Assembly (NCBI GenBank): GCA_018065615.1 | Contig: JAGHSY010000076.1 | Span: forward strand, 1-33,113 | Direction: 5' to 3' | Source of the DNA: Candidatus Colenecus caballi | GTDB taxonomy: Bacteria; Bacteroidota; Bacteroidia; Bacteroidales; Bacteroidaceae | DNA: 33,113 bases | In this document: piece after piece, positions 13,490-21,062 of the stretch | Layout of the letters: each line of letters opens with the position of its first letter | Numbering within the stretch: position 1 is the first letter of the stretch | Notes under the pieces: generated by a model | What the model was told of the DNA's origin: nothing | Databases searched by the model: none | What the model saw: the letters and a program-made list of their open reading frames with translations, nothing else | Position numbers and translations under genes: made by a program

Positions 13490-13494
13490 TAGGC

Positions 13495-14523
13495 ATGATG
13501 AAACGATTTCATTTGTTCGGACTGGCAGTTGCCCTTTCAGTGAGCCTTTCTGCGGGTGCTGAAAGAGTCCGTTTCAACGTTTCCTTTGACGGACTGTTTG
13601 ACAACCGCGAGTTCAAGGACGACATGTTGCCTCAGACCATATACGGCATGCGTTTCATGCCTGAAATCGGAATAGACCAGAACGGTCACCGCATTATGGG
13701 AGGTCTCTCTAAGATATGGGAATTCGGGTCCGATGACAACATTGCACCGGACGTCGTCCTGTATTACAATTACAGTGGGGACAAATGGTCCTCATACTTT
13801 GGAGCCATTCCCCGCCGCTACCTTCAGCGCCAGCTCCCGGATGCGTCTCTTTATGATTCCATCGCATTTTTTGAGCCCACCATAGGCGGAACTGTAATCC
13901 AGTATGCCGGTCAGAATTTCCAGACCGAACTGTACTGCAACTGGTTCAGCCGTCAGAGTGAGACCCGCCGTGAGGCATTCCGCATTGTAACTGACGGCCT
14001 TTGGCAAGCAGGTGCCCTGAGCATGGGCTGGTTCGGGGCCATGACCCATTTTGCCAAGCCAAAGGAAAGCGGCCATTTCATTTATGAGAAGTTCATGTTC
14101 AACCCGTACATAGGCTGTTCCATAAGCGGCCCTGTCGCGTTTGACATACAGGCGGGTGTCCTGACTTCACTCATACGCTGCCGCAGGGAAGATCAGTGGC
14201 ACACGCCAACCGGATTCCTTGGAAGCATTGGGGCTGAATGGAAATGGCTGGACATAAAGAGCACCTTCTATGCGGGCGGGAAACAGCAGCATTTTCTTGA
14301 TGACCCGCAGGCCGGTCTGACATTTCACCGCAGTGACCCGTTTTACAACCATACCTTCTACAACAGTACGGAGATCGGTGCCACGTTCATTGCTGACAAG
14401 TACGTTGAATTCGGATTCCGCTGGAACCTTCATTTCACCCCGGACTCTCCTCTGCACAACCGGCAGATGATAACAGTCCGATACAACTTTGATCCGGACA
14501 AGGTGGTCCGTAACAGGCCATGA
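13495..14523 (+). CDS. Outer-membrane beta-barrel-like protein of unknown function
   Basis: A 342-residue protein with a clear signal peptide (MMKRFHLFGLAVALSVSLSA, cleavage likely after AGA). The mature part is rich in alternating aromatic and polar strands (for example DVVLYYNYSGDKWSSYFGA and YVEFGFRWNLHF) and ends in strands with hydrophobic and aromatic residues, which suggests an outer-membrane barrel. I do not recognise a named family. Two adjacent ATGs (13495, 13498) are both possible starts. Its stop overlaps the PAP2 start as ATGA, so it is translationally linked to the PAP2 phosphatase and the acyltransferase and may take part in envelope lipid handling; this role is only an inference from context. 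Confidence 0.75.
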   Translation: MMKRFHLFGLAVALSVSLSAGAERVRFNVSFDGLFDNREFKDDMLPQTIYGMRFMPEIGIDQNGHRIMGGLSKIWEFGSDDNIAPDVVLYYNYSGDKWSSYFGAIPRRYLQRQLPDASLYDSIAFFEPTIGGTVIQYAGQNFQTELYCNWFSRQSETRREAFRIVTDGLWQAGALSMGWFGAMTHFAKPKESGHFIYEKFMFNPYIGCSISGPVAFDIQAGVLTSLIRCRREDQWHTPTGFLGSIGAEWKWLDIKSTFYAGGKQQHFLDDPQAGLTFHRSDPFYNHTFYNSTEIGATFIADKYVEFGFRWNLHFTPDSPLHNRQMITVRYNFDPDKVVRNRP

Positions 14524-15770
14524 GAAAGTTTCTTGCCATAATTGCAATCTCAATACTGCCTGCAGCAGCTTTGGCGCAAATTCCCAATCCTTTTCATCCG
14601 TACAAGCCATTGAAACAGATTGACTGGAAGGCAAACTGGCAGCTTGGCAAGGATTCACTGCATTTGAGTTTCCGTCCATATTCACTGATGGAACGGTCAC
14701 TGGTTCCAGTTGCACTGTCGGCAGCCTGCATTGCAGACAATGACTATGTGTTGGAAAAACGCATAAAAAAGCTGGGCTCCATATCATCACCTGCACTCAA
14801 AGCCGCAAACGTCACACAGTATTCTCCTGCAGCCATCATGTATGTCATGAAATTGTGCGGAGTGGAAGGGCGCAGCGACTGGCCACGCATGATTACTGCA
14901 GACATTTTCAGCGAACTGCTGCAGGCAGGAATGGTCAACGTTCTCAAATATACCGTAAAAAGGGACAGGCCTGACGGACGTGCCAGGAACTCTTTTCCTT
15001 CAGGACATACGGCAACAGCATTCATGTGCGCAACACTGCTGCACAAGGAATACGGTGAGACCGTCAGTCCGTGGATAAGCGTTGCAGGTTACGGATTTGC
15101 CGTTTCCACCGGTATATTCCGGGTTGAGGCAAACCGCCATTTCTGTTCGGACGTGCTGGCCGGAGCCGCCATCGGCATTATTTCGGCCGAACTTGCGTAT
15201 GACATGACCGATGCCTTATTCGGAGAACGCGGATTGAAAAAGAAGATACAGTCTCCTGATGTCAGCGACAGGACAACCTGGAATTTCAGTCTTGTATCGG
15301 ACTATAGTGTAAAGTCTGATGTATTCACCGGAAATGACGCGAAACCGGCATACTCAATAGGTGTCAAAGCCGCGTATCAGCCCTGGTACCTGGGTGCCGC
15401 TGTCTATGCCGGAGCCACACAGCTGCAGTGGACAGGGAGTCAGGACGTGTATCTTGAAGACGGCGCCAGCGTGCCTGACGTAATTACAGTCGGGGCAGGT
15501 GTGACCATGGACATTCCGCTAATGAAAAGAGTGGACATTACCGGAGACGCCTTGTTTGGCAGTACCGTCAAGGACCTCAGCTACCGCTTCATATCAGATT
15601 CGGGGCCTGTCGTATGGGATATTTCAGCCGGACAGAGAATCAAGGCTGACCTTGGCGTTTCAATCCGCACAACCGGTTATTCAGGCGTATCGCTGACTGC
15701 CGGATATGACAGATATGAAGGTGTCTGGGAAGCATTCACATTGGGAACATCATTCAATTTCGTATTCTGA
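14520..15770 (+). CDS. PAP2-family lipid phosphatase with C-terminal barrel-like domain
   Basis: A 416-residue protein. After a signal peptide (about 1-20), residues 60-235 form a PAP2 acid-phosphatase domain with all three motifs: KYTVKRDRP (143-151), PSGHT (160-164) and RVEANRHFCSD (R201, H207, D211). This family removes phosphate from lipids such as lipid A (LpxE/LpxF type), undecaprenyl pyrophosphate or phosphatidic acids. Residues about 250-416 are strand-rich (DVFTGNDAKPAYSIGVKAAY to FTLGTSFNFVF) and end in phenylalanine, like an outer-membrane barrel. This is an unusual fusion for an inner-membrane-type enzyme. It overlaps both neighbours, and the acyltransferase next door points to lipid A remodelling. 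Confidence 0.85.
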   Translation: MRKFLAIIAISILPAAALAQIPNPFHPYKPLKQIDWKANWQLGKDSLHLSFRPYSLMERSLVPVALSAACIADNDYVLEKRIKKLGSISSPALKAANVTQYSPAAIMYVMKLCGVEGRSDWPRMITADIFSELLQAGMVNVLKYTVKRDRPDGRARNSFPSGHTATAFMCATLLHKEYGETVSPWISVAGYGFAVSTGIFRVEANRHFCSDVLAGAAIGIISAELAYDMTDALFGERGLKKKIQSPDVSDRTTWNFSLVSDYSVKSDVFTGNDAKPAYSIGVKAAYQPWYLGAAVYAGATQLQWTGSQDVYLEDGASVPDVITVGAGVTMDIPLMKRVDITGDALFGSTVKDLSYRFISDSGPVVWDISAGQRIKADLGVSIRTTGYSGVSLTAGYDRYEGVWEAFTLGTSFNFVF

Positions 15771-16714
15771 TGCGCAAGATACTGTCAACCATACTGTTCT
15801 GTATCATTTGGGCAATCTCTCTGCTGCCCCTCAGAGTCCTGTATCTGTTTGCGGACCTTGTCTGGCTCATCATGTTCATCTGCCCGCCATTAAGATACAG
15901 ACGCAGGATTGTTCAGAACAACCTGGCCCTTTCGTTCCCGGAAAAGGACGGTTCATGGCTTAAAAGGACTGAACGCCGTTTCTACTTCCAGTTCCTGAGT
16001 CAGATTATGGAAAGTCTGAAAATGGCCTCAATGGGACCGGGGTGGATGAAACGTCACATTGAGTTCAAGGGGATTGACGCCTTGAATGCGGAACTGGACA
16101 AAGGCAGGTCTCAGGTACTGTATCTGGGGCACACAGGCAACTGGGAATGGATAGCATCAATCCCGCTGCACCTTCACCCCGACAAGGCCATGGGATGCCA
16201 GGTCTATCACGTACTTGAAAATCATGTAATGGACAGTCTGATGCTGAAAATGCGCGGACGTTACGGCGCTGTCAGCATACCGATGGAGCACATTGCACGC
16301 AGACTTATTGAATACAGACGTTCCGGGCAGACCTTCGTTGTGGGCATGATAGCGGACCAGGTTCCGCTGTGGTGGAACATTCACTACTGGACCCGGTTCA
16401 TGAACCGCAAGACCCCTGTTTTCACCGGTTCCGAAACCCTGTCACGCAAACTCGGACTTGGAACATGGTATCTGCATGTGAGCCGTCCCCGCCGCGGCCG
16501 TTACTGCTGTGAATTCGTTCCCATGTTCAGTGAAACGGCAGGTCTTGATGAATTTGCCGTTACTGAAAGATACATGCGTCTTCTTGAAGACAACATAAAG
16601 GAATGTCCTGAACTGTGGCTTTGGACACACAACCGCTGGAAACGCACATGGGAAGGTTATCAGGACTGGCTCAAGTCCTGCAAATCAAACAGAAGGGATT
16701 CCGAAAGGGAGTGA
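15770..16714 (+). CDS. LpxL/LpxM-type lipid A acyltransferase
   Basis: A 314-residue member of the HtrB/MsbB lysophospholipid acyltransferase family, which adds secondary acyl chains to lipid A precursors on the inner face of the cytoplasmic membrane. One N-terminal membrane anchor (about 5-38) precedes the catalytic HTGNWE motif (H121, E126; HX4E). Family segments RRRIVQNNLALSFPEK, IADQVPLWW and ELWLWTHNRWK near the C-terminus are also present. Start and preceding stop overlap as TGATG. It is the third gene of the coupled unit with the barrel protein and PAP2 phosphatase. Some Bacteroidetes relatives acylate other lipids such as ornithine or glycine lipids, so the acceptor is not certain. 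Confidence 0.9.
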   Translation: MRKILSTILFCIIWAISLLPLRVLYLFADLVWLIMFICPPLRYRRRIVQNNLALSFPEKDGSWLKRTERRFYFQFLSQIMESLKMASMGPGWMKRHIEFKGIDALNAELDKGRSQVLYLGHTGNWEWIASIPLHLHPDKAMGCQVYHVLENHVMDSLMLKMRGRYGAVSIPMEHIARRLIEYRRSGQTFVVGMIADQVPLWWNIHYWTRFMNRKTPVFTGSETLSRKLGLGTWYLHVSRPRRGRYCCEFVPMFSETAGLDEFAVTERYMRLLEDNIKECPELWLWTHNRWKRTWEGYQDWLKSCKSNRRDSERE

Positions 16715-16740
16715 CCTCTGCCTGTTTCAGTCCCGCTGTC

Positions 16741-17325
16741 TTGGAACAAATTTGAGGCATTTTTTGTTCAACGATTGCGGTCACGCTGTCAGGCATGTGC
16801 CCCAGAAGCCGGATCAGCGGGAATTTCATGGGGAAAGTGATACGCAGGTTCGAACCATTTGTGTATCAAGGTTTTCCCTAGTCACGGGAGACCGGAAAGG
16901 GTACCATATATATCCGCCTTGCCGTCACAGGCGTCTGCCCGCCCGGTTAAAGAAATCCTGGAACACAAAATGCCTGTATTTTGTTCCAGGATTCCGGTTT
17001 CCGAAATGGTACCCCGTCCACAAGGCTTCTGAGGCACATGGCTTCTGTGTAACCGTATTCCATGAACAAATATCGGTGCTTTTTTGTTCAAGGATTGCTT
17101 TGGGGACACCGACTTTGGAAATGGTACCCCACTCACAAGGCTCCTGAGGCACATGGCTTCTGCGCAACCATATTCCATGAACAAATAACGGTACCTTTTT
17201 GTTCATGGATTGCTTTGGGGACACCGACTTTGGAAATGACACCTCGCTCACAAGGCTTCTGAGGCACATGGATTCTGCGTAGCAGTATTCCTTGAACAAA
17301 TTACGGCTCTTTTTTGTTCATGGAT
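16741..17325. repeat. Tandem hairpin array, about 115-bp period
   Basis: This fills most of the 713-base convergent gap between the acyltransferase and the second LtaS-like gene. Five hairpins of the type CCATGAACAAA-n-TTTGTTCATGG occur at 16741-16771, 16954-16993, 17058-17095, 17173-17209 and 17288-17324. The last three are exactly 115 bases apart. Between them is a conserved body containing TGGAAATGGTACCCC and ACAAGGCTTCTGAGGCACAT; GGTACC recurs at 16900, 17008 and 17123. The second interval is 12 bases shorter, and the leftmost part is degenerate and includes an inverted copy of the core (16794-16810). No gene is seen: the period is not a multiple of three, so frames do not repeat. Confidence 0.85.
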
Positions 17326-17415
17326 TGGCTGCAGCCGGTCTGTTCAGGCTATTGCCATTGCTTAAGGACACCATAATCAGGAGAGTGTCCGGTAAAGTTG
17401 TTAAACAATACCCGG

Positions 17416-17446
17416 AAAAGAGCCGGTTCAAAGGACCAGCTCTTTT
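17416..17446. terminator. Hairpin at the 3' end of the second LtaS-like gene
   Basis: AAAAGAGC (17416-17423) pairs perfectly with GCTCTTTT (17439-17446). Read in either direction the right arm ends in TTTT, so it could act as a weak bidirectional terminator between the convergent units. It overlaps the last codons of the minus-strand gene. Confidence 0.5.
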
Positions 17447-19389
17447 GTTGTCATATATTCCAGATATTGCTGGATGATTGCCTTCAACTGGCGCAGCATC
17501 TGTTCTTCGGCTTCAGGATACAGGCCTTTGACATTGTTCTTCAGGTACGGGTCCTTGGTGAATTCGTAAACACCGCTAAGCTCGACGCCGTCGAATCTGA
17601 TCATAAGGTCACCTTTGTAGAAGAAGTAAATCTCATTTGAGAAATTGGCCACCCATTTGTCTTCCGGATCTGTGCTCAGAATGTTCTGACCGAAACTTAT
17701 GAAAGGTCTGTCGTATCCCAGATACCCCAGAATTGTGGGCAGAATGTCACTCTGCTGTGCCAGCATGGGTCTGCGGCCGGCCAGTGAGTCAGACGGGTCG
17801 AAGAAAATGATGGGAATTCTGAACTGTCCGTGGTCTGACTGATAGAGCGGATGCTCTGACAGGTTTGTGTGGTCTGCTGTCAGGACAAACAGGGTGTTAT
17901 CATACCAGGGTTGCGTTTTGGCTTTTTCAAAAAACAATTCCAGTGCGTGGTCGGAATATCTGACAGTGCGGTAAATAGGCAGATTGCCTTCGTCCGGATA
18001 TGTGCTGCTGTAGCGTTCCGGAATATTGAACGGGTGGTGTGATGATGCCGTGAAGGCCGATACTACAAACGGCTGGCTGAATGTGCCTATCTTGTCACAC
18101 ATGTACTGCAGGAACTCCTCATCCCAGATGGCCCATACCCCGTCAAAAACGCTGCTGCCGCCGTACTGCGGTTCTTCCTCAAATTCATCACGTCCGAAAT
18201 AGTCCTTATAGCCTATTACTCTTGAATAGGAACGGAATCCCATGGAATTGTTGTCGGCTCCATGGAAGAATGCCGAATAGTAGCCTTTGTGCCCAAGTTC
18301 TTCAGCCAGACCGCTGACGTCCTTCTGCATCATGGTCGGAGTCAGAAAGAAATGGTCCTTGAGCATGGGGATTCCCGACAGTATGGACGGCATGGCATCG
18401 ATGCTCTTGCGCCCGTTTGCCATTGAATATTCAAAGGTCATGCTTTTTGACATGAGAGAGTCCAGAAACGGTGTGCAGTCATGAATGCCTTCCACGCCAC
18501 TGTTCTCAAATCCGATGTATTCGGCGCCAAAACTTTCAAGTATCATCACGACTACGTTCTTCTGCTTGAAAACGGCGGTGGAATCGGGTAAAATGACAGG
18601 AGTGTATATGGATTCCAGCTCCTGTTCGCTGTAGTATTTCGTTACCGTCAGGCTTTTCCTATCTATGGTACGTATGGCGCAGAATGGTGTGTTGAGAATG
18701 GCGGCTGCATCGGCCGGACGGTTCGCGTACTGGTAGGCGGTGCTCATGGTTATAGGTCTCAGGCTGGTGGACCATCCGCCTCGGATTCCGACAACACAGA
18801 ACAGACCGCTTACGCAAAACATCACAGTCTTGATTATGTAGTATGAACCCAGATTGTGGAACTTGAGAACTGCGGGAATCCTGATCTGCCAGACCAGCAG
18901 TGCTACGGACAGAATGAAAAACAGCACCAGAGGCCAGTTGTCCAGAAGCGCATGTATGATTATTGAACCAAGCTGGCCTCCACCTTCATTTTTGAATTCG
19001 GCCAGAGTCTGGAATGTGTTGCGGCAGCCTGTAAACGGAAAGTAGATGGTGTCTGCAAGGTTGGTCATGAGGCCTGCCGATACAAGCACAATGAACAGGA
19101 TCCGGCAGAATTTGTAGAATCCCTTTCTTTCCTTAATGTGCAGCGGGAACATCATGAGCGCAATGTACGGCACTGTCAGGTACATTATGCCCGATGTGTC
19201 GAACTTGAAGGCGCCCTTCAGCATTGGCCAGATTGCGGAACTGTACATTTGTCCTTTAAAGACGTCCCAGTTGTATGCTATGAATATGGGATGGCAGAGA
19301 AAGAAAAGCAGATATACCCATGCCAGATTAATGAGCATGGTTATGAAAGGTGTCCTGAAGAATAGGCGTTTTTGTGTTGTTGGGGTCAT
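17428..19389 (-). CDS. LtaS-like membrane transferase/sulfatase family protein, Ser-nucleophile variant
   Basis: A 653-residue protein with about five N-terminal membrane helices (1-225) and a periplasmic alkaline-phosphatase/sulfatase-fold domain. Key positions are E285 (VVMILESFGAEYIG), D506-H507 (LTADHTN) and the nucleophile segment ANGRKSIDAMPSI, where S329 stands where LtaS proteins use threonine. It is distinct from the relative at 8533-10359. Probable role is transfer of a phosphorylated head group to a periplasmic glycan or lipid; the acceptor is unknown. The ATG at 19389 lies two bases after the PfkB stop; a GTG six bases upstream (19395) would overlap that stop. It is the last gene of the SIS-isomerase/PfkB unit. 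Confidence 0.87.
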   Translation of the reverse strand: MTPTTQKRLFFRTPFITMLINLAWVYLLFFLCHPIFIAYNWDVFKGQMYSSAIWPMLKGAFKFDTSGIMYLTVPYIALMMFPLHIKERKGFYKFCRILFIVLVSAGLMTNLADTIYFPFTGCRNTFQTLAEFKNEGGGQLGSIIIHALLDNWPLVLFFILSVALLVWQIRIPAVLKFHNLGSYYIIKTVMFCVSGLFCVVGIRGGWSTSLRPITMSTAYQYANRPADAAAILNTPFCAIRTIDRKSLTVTKYYSEQELESIYTPVILPDSTAVFKQKNVVVMILESFGAEYIGFENSGVEGIHDCTPFLDSLMSKSMTFEYSMANGRKSIDAMPSILSGIPMLKDHFFLTPTMMQKDVSGLAEELGHKGYYSAFFHGADNNSMGFRSYSRVIGYKDYFGRDEFEEEPQYGGSSVFDGVWAIWDEEFLQYMCDKIGTFSQPFVVSAFTASSHHPFNIPERYSSTYPDEGNLPIYRTVRYSDHALELFFEKAKTQPWYDNTLFVLTADHTNLSEHPLYQSDHGQFRIPIIFFDPSDSLAGRRPMLAQQSDILPTILGYLGYDRPFISFGQNILSTDPEDKWVANFSNEIYFFYKGDLMIRFDGVELSGVYEFTKDPYLKNNVKGLYPEAEEQMLRQLKAIIQQYLEYMTTKELVL

Positions 19390-19391
19390 TT

Positions 19392-20318
19392 TCACTTAAG
19401 CTTATACTTGCCGGCAAATTCCGGACTTATGTAGTTCGATGTGCTCAGACAGGTCTCGGTTCCAAAATCTATGCCGTATGTGGCAAGGTTTTCCCATTTT
19501 TCATGTGATAGAGTGTCCAAGTCAGAATTTCTTACGTTTTCCCGCACAAGCCCGTATATGATTCCTGCGTTGAAGTTATCTCCTGCTCCAATGGTGCTGA
19601 CAGGAACAATGGGCCTGGAACTTAGCTGGTACATATATTCGTGATCATATATGATGACACCGCGACTGCCGCGCGTGCAGATGAACCTGGGGCAGAAAGG
19701 CTTTATTTCATTCCTGAAAATTTCCTGACAGTCATCATGGCCGTAAAGGTTGATCAGATCCTCGTGGCTGCATCGGACTATGTCAGCAAGTGCAAAATTC
19801 TCCTTGAATGTGTCACGCAGACTTTCAACTTCATGAGAGTGGTTGCTGCGGAAATTCAGGTCATAGTACAGGATGGCGCCCTGGCTCTTTGCATATTCAA
19901 GGAACCCCCTGACCTGCTTTCTCAGGACAGGGTTCAATGCGAAATACGCTCCGAACGCCACAATGTCATTCTCTTCAATGAAGGGCATCTCAAAGTCCAG
20001 GCGGTTGTTGGGGTAGTCCTTGTAGAAACTGTATTCGGCGTCATTGTCCTCATTCAGATATGCAAGGGAGATGGCTGTCTTCTTGCCCTGATAGCACGAA
20101 ACGTAGTCTGTGTTGATTCCGTTTTCCTGCATGAAACCCAGAATGTCCTGTCCCACGCGGTCCGATCCTATCTCAGTCACGAACGTACAGTCCAGTCCGC
20201 AGCGGCCAAGTGAAATCAGTCCGTTGAAGACTGACCCTCCGGGAACGGCGGCTATGGGCTTCCCGCCGCGGAAAAGGATGTCATATATTGTTTCCCCTAT
20301 TCCGAAAATCTTTCTCAT
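19392..20318 (-). CDS. PfkB-family carbohydrate kinase
   Basis: A 308-residue ribokinase-fold sugar kinase. The N-terminal substrate region (IGETIYDILF; GGSVFNGLISLGR) and the C-terminal PfkB signature GAGDNFNAG (catalytic base D247) are both intact. Fructokinase-like members phosphorylate fructose or related sugars with ATP; the exact sugar cannot be read from the sequence. Its ATG overlaps the stop of the SIS-domain isomerase as ATGA, and the LtaS-like gene starts two bases after its stop. Coupling with an arabinose-5-phosphate-isomerase-like protein suggests a shared sugar-phosphate pool, but this is inference. Confidence 0.88.
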   Translation of the reverse strand: MRKIFGIGETIYDILFRGGKPIAAVPGGSVFNGLISLGRCGLDCTFVTEIGSDRVGQDILGFMQENGINTDYVSCYQGKKTAISLAYLNEDNDAEYSFYKDYPNNRLDFEMPFIEENDIVAFGAYFALNPVLRKQVRGFLEYAKSQGAILYYDLNFRSNHSHEVESLRDTFKENFALADIVRCSHEDLINLYGHDDCQEIFRNEIKPFCPRFICTRGSRGVIIYDHEYMYQLSSRPIVPVSTIGAGDNFNAGIIYGLVRENVRNSDLDTLSHEKWENLATYGIDFGTETCLSTSNYISPEFAGKYKLK

Positions 20319-20914
20319 AACAGTTGTTTGGAACGTTGTCCAAGATATCCTCCGTGATGGCGTTTGTTGTATTCTTCAACGGTGAATCCTATCTTCTTCA
20401 TGGTCTCGACCACAAGGGCATCACCAATGACGGTCATGACTGTAGTGCTGGTTGTGGGTGCCAGTCCCAGGGCGCAGACTTCCTTGGGCCGGCCTGTGCC
20501 AAGTGCCACATCGGCCTGTTTTGCAAGCGGGCTGTCTGTGTTGCCGGTCAGTACGATGAACTTCAAGGACGGGTCCAGGGCGCGGGCCAGATTCACAAGC
20601 TCCAGAATCTCACGGGTCTTTCCGGAATTGGAAACCAGCAGGAAAAGGTCGTTTTCCTGAAGTATGCCAAGGTCACCGTGCTGGGCTTCACTGGGGTGGA
20701 GAAATATTGACGGAGTTCCTGTCGAACTGAAGGTGGTTGCCATGTTCATGGCTATCTGGCCGGCTTTTCCCATGCCGCTTGTGATCAGTTTCCCATTCAG
20801 GTCATGTACGTGGTGAACTATCAGATCCACGGCCTTTTCATATTCCGGGCCGATTGGGATGTTCAGAATGGCCTGAGCCTCATCTGCAATAAGCTGTCTG
20901 ATTGATTCTATCAT
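20315..20914 (-). CDS. SIS-domain sugar-phosphate isomerase (KpsF/GutQ/KdsD-like), no CBS domains
   Basis: A 199-residue protein that is almost entirely one SIS domain: KLITSGMGKAGQIAMNMA, FLHPSEAQHGDLG, LVSNSGKTREI and TGNTDSPLAKQAD, with the C-terminal KRHHGGYLG. These match D-arabinose-5-phosphate isomerases, which turn ribulose-5-phosphate into arabinose-5-phosphate, the first precursor of Kdo. The E. coli enzyme has about 320 residues with two CBS domains after SIS; those are absent here, so CBS-based control is missing. It heads the unit with the PfkB kinase and the second LtaS-like protein. Another ketose/aldose phosphate is a possible substrate. Confidence 0.82.
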   Translation of the reverse strand: MIESIRQLIADEAQAILNIPIGPEYEKAVDLIVHHVHDLNGKLITSGMGKAGQIAMNMATTFSSTGTPSIFLHPSEAQHGDLGILQENDLFLLVSNSGKTREILELVNLARALDPSLKFIVLTGNTDSPLAKQADVALGTGRPKEVCALGLAPTTSTTVMTVIGDALVVETMKKIGFTVEEYNKRHHGGYLGQRSKQLL

Positions 20915-20945
20915 TTCCAGAGATACAGATAATCATTACGGATTG

Positions 20946-20953
20946 CAAAGATA
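20946..20953 (-). promoter_or_regulatory. -7 promoter box for the SIS-isomerase unit
   Basis: The minus strand reads TATCTTTG, a perfect TAnnTTTG box, 32 bases upstream of the ATG at 20914. It is divergent from the pnp promoter; the two share a gap of 148 bases. Confidence 0.55.
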
Positions 20954-20977
20954 GCGCTTTTTCTTGTATATAAGGTG

Positions 20978-21008
20978 TTGATAATGTCAGACAATTGTAG
21001 TATTTTTG
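20978..21008 (+). promoter_or_regulatory. Promoter of pnp
   Basis: TTG at 20978-20980 is followed after 20 bases by TATTTTTG (21001-21008), which fits the Bacteroidetes -33/-7 layout. The ATG is at 21063, giving an AT-rich leader of about 45-50 bases. Confidence 0.6.
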
Positions 21009-21062
21009 CGCCAATTTACACGTGACATATATTTTTTTGAGGTTTTTTAATTATACAACAAG

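Noticed and set aside
14167-14796. Antisense open frame of 209 codons across the barrel protein and PAP2 genes
   Set aside because: No recognisable family, opposite two well-supported genes, no promoter box; a shadow frame.
16882-17299. Minus-strand open frames of 100 and 124 codons with repeated peptides (for example RSHVPQKPC, FPKSVSPKQS)
   Set aside because: They lie inside the 115-bp tandem array, switch frame from unit to unit, have no promoter or ribosome site and overlap the hairpins; the peptides repeat only because the DNA does.
16741-17325. CRISPR array
   Set aside because: The units are about 115 bp with no unique spacers between short repeats, and no cas genes are present.
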